NCBI GenBank assembly: GCA_018609945.1
Contig: JAHENO010000095.1
Coordinates: forward strand, 1-11,978
Length of the DNA stretch: 11,978 bases
Direction of reading: 5' to 3'
DNA from: Haloarculaceae archaeon
Lineage (GTDB): Archaea > Halobacteriota > Halobacteria > Halobacteriales > Haloarculaceae
The notes under the pieces were generated by a model. It was given only the letters and a program-made list of their open reading frames with translations. It was not told the origin of the DNA and did no database searches. The position numbers and the translations under genes were made by a program. Below, in pieces: positions 6,230-11,970 of this stretch (positions are counted from its first letter, which is position 1; each line of letters starts with the position of its first letter).

Positions 6230-6463
6230 ATATCCGAGCATACGGCCGTCCGAGGGACGCGGCAGGACGGCCGGCGAGCGCACTGCGCGGGACCCCACCG
6301 GGGCAGCCCCGCGCGCGACGGTGCGCTCGGGACGCGGTTCCGGCGACGCGGCAGCCGTCCGACGGCTGTCGCCCCCCAGCGTGGGACCAGCCGACCGATT
6401 CCCGCGGCGCGCGAGCGTCCGTCGGCCACCGCACCCGGGGACCGGCCACCTCGGCGTGATACC
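6230..6463 (+). other. GC-rich structured leader, or separate small RNA, upstream of RNase J
   Basis: This non-coding stretch holds three consecutive stem-loops on the plus strand. Stem 1 is CGGCCGTCC (6243-6251) with GGACGGCCG (6265-6273), a perfect 9 bp. Stem 2 is nested: CGAGCGCAC (6275-6283) with GTGCGCTCG (6321-6329), inside it GCGCGGG (6285-6291) with CCCGCGC (6308-6314), and inside that CCCC with GGGG. Stem 3 is GGCGA/TCGCC (6342-6346, 6369-6373) plus CAGCCG/CGGCTG (6352-6357, 6363-6368), with a 5-nt bulge and a 5-nt loop. I looked for RNase P RNA and SRP RNA core motifs and did not find them. The start codon is preceded by GTGAT (6456-6460), a weak match to the 16S anti-Shine-Dalgarno, which fits a leadered mRNA. 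High GC makes chance stems more likely, so the RNA claim is tentative. Confidence 0.45.
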
Positions 6464-7810
6464 ATGGAAATCGAAATCGCAACGATCGGAGGCTACGAAG
6501 AGGTCGGCCGCCAGATGACTGCCGTCCGTGCCGGAGACGACGTCGTCGTCTTCGACATGGGGCTGAACCTCTCGAAGGTACTGATTCACGACAACGTCGA
6601 AACCGAGCGGATGCACTCGCTCGACTTGATCGACATGGGCGCGATCCCGGACGACCGCGTCATGTCGGACCTCGAAGGGGACGTGAAGGCCATCGTGCCC
6701 ACGCACGGCCACCTCGACCACATCGGCGCCATCTCGAAGCTCGCACACCGCTACGACGCGCCCATCGTCGCCACGCCCTTCACCATCGAGCTGGTCAAAC
6801 AGCAGATCCAGAGCGAGGAGAAGTTCGGCGTCCAGAACGACCTCGTGAAGATGGAGGCCGGCGGGCGGATGTCCATCGGCGACCGCAACGAACTCGAGTT
6901 CGTCAACGTCACCCACTCGATCATCGACGCCATCAACCCCGTCCTCCATACGCCGGAGGGCGCCATCGTCTACGGGCTGGACAAGCGGATGGACCACACG
7001 CCGGTCATCGGCGACCCCATCGACATGGACCGCTTCCGCGAGATCAGCCGCGAGGGCAACGGTGTCCTCTGTTACATCGAGGACTGTACGAACGCCGGCA
7101 AGAAGGGCCGGACCCCGAGCGAGGCCGTCGCCCGCCGGCATCTCAAGGATGTCATCTACAGCATGGAGGACTACGACGGCGGCATCGTCGCCACGACGTT
7201 CTCTTCCCACATCGCGCGCGTGAAGTCGCTCGTCGAGTTCGCGGACGACATCGGGCGCCAGCCCGTCCTGCTGGGCCGGTCGATGGAGAAGTACTCCGGG
7301 ACCGCCGAGCGCCTGGACTTCGTGGAGTTCCCCGAGGACCTGGGCATGTACGGCCACCGCAAGTCCGTCGACCGCACCTTCAAGCGCATCATGAACGAGG
7401 GCAAGGAGAACTTCCTGCCGATCGTCACCGGCCACCAGGGCGAGCCGCGTGCGATGCTCACCCGGATGGGCCGGGGCGAGACGCCGTACGAACTCGACAA
7501 CGGCGACAAGGTCATCTTCTCCGCGCGGGTCATTCCCGAGCCGACCAACGAGGGCCAGCGCTACCAGTCCGAGCGCCTGCTCGGGATGCAGGGTGCGCGT
7601 ATCTACGACGAGGTCCACGTCTCGGGCCACCTCAACCGCGAGGGACACTACGAGATGCTCGACACGCTCCAGCCACAGCACGTGATCCCGGCCCACCAGG
7701 ACATGAGCGGCTTCGCTCCATACGTCGACCTCGCGGAGAACCAGGGATACACCATGGGGCGTGACCTGCACGTGACCCGCAACGGGAACATGATCACGCT
7801 GGTCGAGTGA
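6464..7810 (+). CDS. rnj: Archaeal ribonuclease J (metallo-beta-lactamase/beta-CASP 5'-3' exonuclease)
   Basis: This 448-residue enzyme is the euryarchaeal RNase J type, a zinc-dependent 5'-3' exoribonuclease that degrades RNAs with 5'-monophosphate ends. Metallo-beta-lactamase motifs: motif II THGHLDHIG (80-88), motif III His in VNVTHSI (His151), and the motif IV Asp in GLDKRMD (Asp173). Beta-CASP region: TTFSSHIARV (244-253), the VSGH motif (386-389) and PAH (409-411, His411). Length fits archaeal members, which lack the long C-terminal extension of bacterial RNase J. The ATG at 6464 begins MEIEIATIGG, the normal N-terminal beta strand. The stop overlaps a GTG of the GGPP synthase gene (GTGA, 7807-7810). 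It is preceded by an unusually long structured leader, so RNA-level regulation is plausible but unproven. Confidence 0.95.
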   Translation: MEIEIATIGGYEEVGRQMTAVRAGDDVVVFDMGLNLSKVLIHDNVETERMHSLDLIDMGAIPDDRVMSDLEGDVKAIVPTHGHLDHIGAISKLAHRYDAPIVATPFTIELVKQQIQSEEKFGVQNDLVKMEAGGRMSIGDRNELEFVNVTHSIIDAINPVLHTPEGAIVYGLDKRMDHTPVIGDPIDMDRFREISREGNGVLCYIEDCTNAGKKGRTPSEAVARRHLKDVIYSMEDYDGGIVATTFSSHIARVKSLVEFADDIGRQPVLLGRSMEKYSGTAERLDFVEFPEDLGMYGHRKSVDRTFKRIMNEGKENFLPIVTGHQGEPRAMLTRMGRGETPYELDNGDKVIFSARVIPEPTNEGQRYQSERLLGMQGARIYDEVHVSGHLNREGHYEMLDTLQPQHVIPAHQDMSGFAPYVDLAENQGYTMGRDLHVTRNGNMITLVE

Positions 7811-8847
7811 CCATGGGCCGCCAGCAGGCCGTCGAGGCTGCCATCCTCGACCGGCGCGAGGTCGTCAACGAGGCCATCGACGAGGACCTCCCGCCGGACC
7901 ACCCCGAAGACCTCTACGAGGCTTCGCGGTATCTGTTGAAAGCCGGCGGGAAGCGTCTGCGGCCGACGATGCTGTTGCTGGTCGCGGAGGCACTCGCCGA
8001 CGTCGCGCCGCTCTCGGCCGACTATCGGGACTTTCCGGCCGTCGACGACTCGACGGTCGACGTGCTCGCCGCCGCGGTCAGCGTCGAGATTATCCAGTCG
8101 TTCACCCTCATCCACGACGACATCATGGACGACGACGAGATGCGCCGCGGCGTCCCGGCGGTCCACGAGACCTACGGGCTCTCGACTGCTATCCTCGCCG
8201 GCGACACCCTCTACTCGAAGGCCTTCGAGCGGATGCTCGCGACCGGCGCGACCCCGGAACGGTCGGTCCGGGCGCTCTCGCGACTCGCGCGGACGTGCAC
8301 GCAGATCTGTGAGGGCCAGTCCCTGGACATCGGCTACGAGAACAATCCCGAGATCACCACCGGCGAGTATCTCGAGATGATCGAACTGAAGACGGCCGTC
8401 CTCTACGCGGCGTCGGCGTCGATCCCCGCCATTCTCCTCGGGTACGAGGACGCCGTCGACCCGCTGTACGGGTACGGCCTGGACGTGGGCCGCGCGTTCC
8501 AGATCCAGGACGACCTGCTCGATCTGACGACGCCGACCGAGAAGCTCGGCAAGCAACGCGGGAGCGACCTGATCGAGGACAAACAGACCCTCGTCACCGT
8601 CCACGCCCGCCAGCAGGGCGTCGACGTCGAGGGACTGGTCGACGCCGAGTCCACGGACGACGTGACCGAGGCAGACATCGAGGCGGCCGTGGCGACACTC
8701 GAGGAAGTGGGAAGCATCGACCACGCCCGTGAGACGGCACGCGAGTACGTCAGGAGCGGCAAAGGCCGCCTGCAGGTGCTCCCCGACAGCGAAGCTCGGG
8801 ACCTCCTCGCGGGCATCGCCGACTACCTCATCGAGCGCGACTACTAG
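7807..8847 (+). CDS. idsA: Geranylgeranyl diphosphate synthase (short-chain trans-prenyltransferase)
   Basis: The enzyme condenses isopentenyl diphosphate with allylic diphosphates to make C20 geranylgeranyl diphosphate for archaeol lipids and carotenoids. In the 346-residue frame starting at GTG 7807, motifs are: GGKRLRP (47-53, isopentenyl diphosphate binding), the first Asp-rich motif DDIMDDDEMRR (104-114), QICEGQ (166-171), ELKTA (193-197) and the second Asp-rich motif FQIQDDLLD (231-239). Phe99 lies five residues before the first Asp-rich motif. In the Sulfolobus enzyme a Phe at that position limits product length, which supports C20 here. Two starts are possible: GTG 7807, overlapping the RNase J stop (GTGA), or ATG 7813, 2 nt after that stop. 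Either way it is coupled to RNase J. Its stop codon overlaps that of the convergent UPF0058 gene. Confidence 0.93.
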   Translation: MTMGRQQAVEAAILDRREVVNEAIDEDLPPDHPEDLYEASRYLLKAGGKRLRPTMLLLVAEALADVAPLSADYRDFPAVDDSTVDVLAAAVSVEIIQSFTLIHDDIMDDDEMRRGVPAVHETYGLSTAILAGDTLYSKAFERMLATGATPERSVRALSRLARTCTQICEGQSLDIGYENNPEITTGEYLEMIELKTAVLYAASASIPAILLGYEDAVDPLYGYGLDVGRAFQIQDDLLDLTTPTEKLGKQRGSDLIEDKQTLVTVHARQQGVDVEGLVDAESTDDVTEADIEAAVATLEEVGSIDHARETAREYVRSGKGRLQVLPDSEARDLLAGIADYLIERDY

Positions 8848-9122
8848 AGTTTCTTCTCGGCGTCCTCGGCGAGTTCTTTCATGCGCTTGCCGACGCGGCC
8901 GGCGTCGGAGAACTCGTCTTCGCTCATCGCGTTCGCGAGGGCGTTGCCCAGCACGAAGACGGCGTGTTTGTGCTCGCTTTTGGACTTGTGGACGTCCGCG
9001 GGCGTGACGTCGAGTTCCTCGTAGGGGTCGAACAGCGACTCGTCGACCTGTTCGAGGTCCTTGAAGTAGTTCATGATCGTCACCATCTGTTCGTGCAACT
9101 CCAGAAGCTCGTCTTTGTGCAT
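8844..9122 (-). CDS. UPF0058 family small protein
   Basis: This 92-residue, mostly helical, charged cytoplasmic protein carries the UPF0058 hallmarks: a basic/His N-terminus (HKDELLELHEQ), and the segment VHKSKSEHKHAVFVLGNALA (44-63) with several histidines, followed by a charged C-terminal helix. The family is widespread in euryarchaea; function is unknown and the histidine cluster might bind metal or nucleic acid (inference). ATG at 9120-9122 is supported by a TATA box about 27-29 nt upstream, implying a leaderless mRNA. Its TAG stop (8844-8846) and the TAG of GGPP synthase (8845-8847) share one CTAG palindrome, so the two genes overlap tail to tail. Confidence 0.92.
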   Translation of the reverse strand: MHKDELLELHEQMVTIMNYFKDLEQVDESLFDPYEELDVTPADVHKSKSEHKHAVFVLGNALANAMSEDEFSDAGRVGKRMKELAEDAEKKL

Positions 9123-9146
9123 ACTGGGACGTTGGGCCGGTATGGG

Positions 9147-9156
9147 TTTAAATATT
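9147..9156 (-). promoter_or_regulatory. TATA box of the UPF0058 gene
   Basis: The minus strand reads AATATTTAAA, one of the two best haloarchaeal TATA matches in the window. It is centred about 29 nt before the ATG at 9122. Confidence 0.75.
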
Positions 9157-9204
9157 GTCTGAGAGGGGCTACCAGCGTGCGGACGGGAGCAGCGTGACTA
9201 GCAG

Positions 9205-9420
9205 TCAGAAGACGTACTCGTCGTCGTGGCCCATCATCCCGTCATCTTCGAACCCGGGTTCCTCCTCGTCGTCGACGGGGCCGCTCGTCTTGTAGGCCTT
9301 CAGTCCCGTCGACAGGAGTTCCTCGATGGCCTCCTCGCGGTTGAGGAATTCGTCCTGCTCGACCATTTGAGCGATCTGCATTTCGAGATGTTCTGGAATC
9401 GTAATCTCTACCTTTGGCAT
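9205..9420 (-). CDS. Ribbon-helix-helix domain protein with acidic tail
   Basis: The protein has 71 residues. The first 40 fit a ribbon-helix-helix (CopG/Arc-like) DNA-binding fold: beta strand KVEITI (3-8), helix A about 11-22, the turn FLNREEA (25-31), helix B about 28-40. The C-terminal third (47-71) is acidic and Met/Gly-containing, ending DDEYVF. I recall this tail as highly conserved in haloarchaeal homologues, probably under a DUF7120 label, but cannot check. Such proteins dimerise and usually act as small transcription regulators; the target is unknown. ATG at 9418-9420 is supported by a TATA box about 30 nt upstream. It has its own promoter and is separated from UPF0058 by 82 nt that contains that gene's promoter. 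Confidence 0.88.
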   Translation of the reverse strand: MPKVEITIPEHLEMQIAQMVEQDEFLNREEAIEELLSTGLKAYKTSGPVDDEEEPGFEDDGMMGHDDEYVF

Positions 9421-9448
9421 CTCAACGTTGGTGGCTTCGACTGAGGGG

Positions 9449-9456
9449 TATTTAAA
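9449..9456 (-). promoter_or_regulatory. TATA box of the ribbon-helix-helix gene
   Basis: The minus strand reads TTTAAATA within GGTTTAAATACC, centred about 32 nt before the ATG, for a leader of only a few nucleotides. The 12-bp context is nearly symmetrical, so transcription in the plus direction is also possible. Confidence 0.75.
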
Positions 9457-9479
9457 CCTGACGGGGAGTGTTACCGCTC

Positions 9480-9570
9480 ACGCAAAGATTTGATACGGCA
9501 GTGAAAACACAGGTTTCTTCAATCTGTGTTTTGTTTCTTATTTCCTATATTTAGGTAAGACAGAAAACAG
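9480..9570. other. AT-rich intergenic island
   Basis: This is the main part of the 230-nt gap (9421-9650) between the ribbon-helix-helix and gdh genes, and it is far richer in A/T than anything else in the window. It contains a 12-bp hairpin (9504-9532), T-rich tracts (9529-9543) and a near-palindromic TATA-like site CCTATATTTAGG (9544-9555). No open reading frame of useful length is seen. It may hold extra promoter elements, a small RNA, terminators or an eroded insertion. Confidence 0.55.
9504..9532 (+). terminator. Hairpin followed by a T-rich tract
   Basis: AAAACACAGGTT (9504-9515) pairs with AATCTGTGTTTT (9521-9532) over 12 bp with one G.U wobble; the loop is TCTTC. GTTTCTTATTTCC follows on the plus strand. 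On the minus strand the wobble becomes an A.C mismatch, so the structure fits a plus-strand RNA better, although both flanking genes are on the minus strand. Confidence 0.4.
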
Positions 9571-9588
9571 TTTGGCCCGGCTCCCGGG
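9561..9588 (-). terminator. Candidate terminator of glutamate dehydrogenase
   Basis: In the minus direction the stem CCCGG-GAG-CCGGG (9588-9576) is followed by a T-rich run with GTTTTCTGTCTT down to 9557, about 60 nt past the gdh stop. Hairpin plus T-run fits transcript termination. Confidence 0.45.
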
Positions 9589-9650
9589 GACTCGCTGTCG
9601 GTTTCCGGTGAGTGGTTCCGGTCCGGGACCGTCAACCCCGGAACTCGCTC

Positions 9651-10907
9651 TCAGGGCCAGATGCCGCCTTCCTCGGCGGCCTGGAGGACGCGCCGGATGG
9701 CGACCACGTACATGGCGGTCCGGAAGTTGGGGGTCTCGTTTCGCTCGTAGACGGACACCAGTTCGTCGAAGGCGTCCGTGATGATCCGTTCGAGTTCGTC
9801 GTTGACCTTCGATTCGGGCCAGTAGAAGCGCTGTCGGTTCTGGACCCACTCGAAGTACGAGACGGTGACGCCGCCGGCGTTTGCGAGGATATCCGGGAAG
9901 ACTGCGACGTCCCGCTCGGTCAGGACATCGTCAGCCTCGGGGGTGAGTGGGCCGTTGGCAGCCTCGACGATGACGTCCGCGGAGACGTCCCGCGCGAGGT
10001 CGCCGTCGATGGCGTTCTCCAGGGCTGCCGGGATCAGGAGGTCGACGTCCATCGTCAGCAACTCCTCGTTCGAGAACTCCTCGACTGCGCCCTCGAAGCC
10101 GGTGACACTGCCCGTCTCGCGTTTGAACGCCTTGGCTGCCTCGACGTCCAGTCCCTCTGGGTCGTGGATGGCGCCCGAGGAATCCGAGACTGCGACCACG
10201 TCGGCACCGAGGTCGTCGATCAGCCGGGCCGCGACAGAGCCGGCGTTCCCGTAGCCCTGGACGGCGACGGTCGCGTCGGCGATGTCGCGGCCGAGATACG
10301 CGAAGGCCTCCCGGGCGACGAGCATGACCGACCGACCGGTCGCCTCGACCCGCCCCTCGCTGCCGCCGCTCTCTATCGCCTTGCCGGTGATGACGCCCGG
10401 TTCGGTCGTGTTCTCCAGGGTCTCGTAGGTGTCCTTGATCCAGTTCATCTCGCGTCGCCCGGTGTTGACGTCCGGCGCGGGGATGTCCCGGTCCTCGCCG
10501 ATGATCGGCCGGAGTTCCTTGGCGTAGGACCGGGTGATGCGTTCCAGTTCCGACATGGAGTACTCGACCGGGTTGATGACGATGCCTCCTTTCCCGCCGC
10601 CGTACGGGATGTTGACTGCGGCACACTTGAACACCATCCACCCCGAGAGGGCCTTCACCTCGTCGCGGGTGACCCCCGGATGGTAGCGGATACCGCCTTT
10701 GTAGGGGCCGCGGTCGCCGTTGTACTGCGAGCGGAAGGCTTTGAACACCTCGATGGAGCCGTCGTCCATCTCGACGGTGAGGTTCGCCTCGAGGACGCGC
10801 TCGGGGTGTTTGAGTCGCTCCAGGACGTCCGGCGTGGCGTCCAGAAATGCTGCGGCGTCGTCGATCTGCTCCTGGAGACTCTCGAATGGGTTCGCCTCCT
10901 CGGACAT
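9651..10907 (-). CDS. gdhB: Glutamate dehydrogenase (Glu/Leu/Phe/Val dehydrogenase family)
   Basis: This 418-residue cytoplasmic enzyme interconverts 2-oxoglutarate plus ammonia and glutamate, using NAD(P)H. Active-site residues match the hexameric family with the spacing of the Clostridium symbiosum enzyme (89/113/125/165): Lys70 (GPYKGG), Lys94 (FKCAAV), catalytic Lys106 (GGGKGG) and Asp146 (PAPDVNT). Ser350 in GGVTVSYFEW fits the substrate-side serine. The Rossmann fold starts at VAVQGYGNAGS (214-224). The second-strand end (VSDSSG) does not settle NAD versus NADP. Length and start are normal, and a TATA-like stretch lies about 27 nt before the ATG. The promoter is bracketed by an inverted repeat, hinting at regulation. 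Haloarchaea often carry several gdh paralogues; the choice of gdhB over gdhA is uncertain. Confidence 0.92.
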   Translation of the reverse strand: MSEEANPFESLQEQIDDAAAFLDATPDVLERLKHPERVLEANLTVEMDDGSIEVFKAFRSQYNGDRGPYKGGIRYHPGVTRDEVKALSGWMVFKCAAVNIPYGGGKGGIVINPVEYSMSELERITRSYAKELRPIIGEDRDIPAPDVNTGRREMNWIKDTYETLENTTEPGVITGKAIESGGSEGRVEATGRSVMLVAREAFAYLGRDIADATVAVQGYGNAGSVAARLIDDLGADVVAVSDSSGAIHDPEGLDVEAAKAFKRETGSVTGFEGAVEEFSNEELLTMDVDLLIPAALENAIDGDLARDVSADVIVEAANGPLTPEADDVLTERDVAVFPDILANAGGVTVSYFEWVQNRQRFYWPESKVNDELERIITDAFDELVSVYERNETPNFRTAMYVVAIRRVLQAAEEGGIWP

Positions 10908-10922
10908 ACCTCAATCTCAGCG

Positions 10923-10948
10923 AGCAGCGGGAAAAACGTACCGCTGCT
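10923..10948 (-). promoter_or_regulatory. gdh promoter core bracketed by a perfect inverted repeat
   Basis: AGCAGCGG (10923-10930) and CCGCTGCT (10941-10948) are perfect 8-bp inverted repeats around a 10-nt spacer, which on the minus strand reads TACGTTTTTC. The spacer is the only TATA-like element and is centred about 28 nt before the gdh ATG (10907). The arrangement fits an operator overlapping the TATA box. It could instead act as a hairpin terminator for citE, which ends 40 nt earlier. Confidence 0.5.
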
Positions 10949-10987
10949 GTGTCGTTCGCACGCAGGTCGCCCGCCCGCGGCAAGCCC

Positions 10988-11833
10988 TCAGCGCTGGTCC
11001 GCGGCCTCGGCGCGTTCGATGACCCGTTCCGCCTGTGCGATCAGCGGCGCGTCGATCATCTCACCGTCGACCTCGAAGACGCCACGGCCCTCGGTGGCGG
11101 CCCGCTCACCTGCCGCCAGGACCCGCTCGGCCCACTCGACGCGCTCGGGGTCCGGGGTGAACGTTTCGTTGATGACGGCCACCTGCCGCGGGTGGATCGC
11201 CATCTTCCCGTCGTAGCCCATCTCGACGGCCCGCTCGGTGTCGGCTCGCAATCCGTCGGTGTCCTCGAAATCGGTCCACAGGGTGTCGATGGCGTCGACC
11301 CCAGCTGCGCTGGCCGCGGTGACCACTCGCTGGCGGGCGTAGAGGACTTCGGTGCCCTCGGCGGTCCGGGTGGCGCCGACGTCGGCCGCGAAGTCCTCGG
11401 CGCCGAACAGCACCGCGTCGGTCGGGTCGGCGGCGGCGATGGCCTCCGCGTCGAGGACGCCCCTTGCGGATTCGACGAGTGCCAGCACCGGCAGGTCGGC
11501 GTCGTGTTCCGCGAGCAGGCGAGCGAGCGTCTCGACGTCCGCGGCCGCCTGCGTCTTCGGGAGCACGACGCCGTCCAGGCGCGGCGACCCCGCGAGGACG
11601 GCCGCGAGGTCGTCGTCGGCTGCGATGCCGGCAGGGTTGACCCGGACGCACACCTCACACTCCGGGTCGATGTCGTGTAACACGCCGTTGACCGCCTCGC
11701 GGGCGCGCGCTTTCTCCCCGGGCGCGACGGCGTCCTCGAGGTCGAAGATGACGACGTCCGCGCCCGTCGTCGGTGCCTTCCGCATCAGGTCGGGCTGGTC
11801 GCCCGGCGAGAACAGGACGCTCCTGCGTGCCAT
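10988..11833 (-). CDS. CitE-family lyase/thioesterase (HpcH/HpaI aldolase superfamily)
   Basis: This 281-residue TIM-barrel enzyme belongs to the CitE/malyl-CoA lyase group, which splits, forms or hydrolyses (methyl)malyl-CoA type esters with Mg2+. Family motifs: RSVLFSPGDQP (4-14), FDLEDAVAPGEK (30-41), VRVN with Arg64, ALVESARG (118-125, Glu121 as metal ligand), FGAEDFAADVG (143-153, Asp147 as metal ligand) and KMAIHPRQV (210-218). No partner genes for a citrate lyase complex (CitD, CitF) are nearby, so a stand-alone malyl-CoA lyase, beta-methylmalyl-CoA lyase or malyl-CoA thioesterase is more likely; the sequence alone does not decide. The start is ATG at 11831-11833. In-frame extension to 11947 is rejected because it would translate the tRNA gene. 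The ATG lies 4 nt after the tRNA 3' end, with no TATA box of its own visible. Confidence 0.87.
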   Translation of the reverse strand: MARRSVLFSPGDQPDLMRKAPTTGADVVIFDLEDAVAPGEKARAREAVNGVLHDIDPECEVCVRVNPAGIAADDDLAAVLAGSPRLDGVVLPKTQAAADVETLARLLAEHDADLPVLALVESARGVLDAEAIAAADPTDAVLFGAEDFAADVGATRTAEGTEVLYARQRVVTAASAAGVDAIDTLWTDFEDTDGLRADTERAVEMGYDGKMAIHPRQVAVINETFTPDPERVEWAERVLAAGERAATEGRGVFEVDGEMIDAPLIAQAERVIERAEAADQR

Positions 11834-11837
11834 ACAG

Positions 11838-11922
11838 TGCGCGGGACCGGATTCGAACCGGCGGACCCCTACGGGACAGCGTCCTAAGCGCTGCGCCTTT
11901 GGCCTGGCTCGGCTACCCGCGC
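11838..11922 (-). tRNA. tRNA-Leu, anticodon UAG
   Basis: An 85-nt class II tRNA. The acceptor stem GCGCGGG (11922-11916) pairs with CCCGCGC (11845-11839) over 7 bp, with A73 at 11838 and CCA not encoded. The anticodon stem CAGCG/CGCTG encloses the loop CTTAGGA, giving anticodon UAG, which reads CUA and related Leu codons. The long variable arm contains CCC-GTA-GGG, as expected for leucine tRNA, and the T-arm is GCCGG-TTCGAAT-CCGGT. No intron is seen in the anticodon loop. The gene ends 4 nt before the citE start codon on the same strand. Confidence 0.96.
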
Positions 11923-11970
11923 TCGGGCGGTGTGCGTCGCGCCACACCGGCTGCGGGTTCGTTCGGGACG

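Noticed and set aside
6230..6463. Identity of the structured leader as RNase P RNA or SRP RNA
   Set aside because: The conserved core motifs of those RNAs (the GAGGAAAGUC-like core, the GUCAGG/GGAAGG helix 8 loop) were not found, and the region is too short for RNase P RNA.
6177..6482. Minus-strand 101-codon frame across the RNase J leader
   Set aside because: Arg/Pro/Ala-rich with no recognisable pattern or promoter. The stem-loops explain the sequence better than a protein does.
5837..7771. Very long minus-strand open frame (644 codons) opposite rnj
   Set aside because: It lies antisense to RNase J, whose protein has all family motifs. The translation has no recognisable domain and is the usual stop-poor shadow frame of GC-rich DNA.
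9612..11216. Long plus-strand open frame (534 codons) opposite gdh and citE
   Set aside because: The opposite strand encodes unmistakable glutamate dehydrogenase and CitE proteins. The plus-strand translation shows no domain, and no promoter signal belongs to it.
11834..11947. N-terminal extension of the CitE protein by 38 residues
   Set aside because: It would be a translation of the tRNA-Leu gene. The family's N-terminus begins with RSVLFSPG, right after the ATG at 11833.
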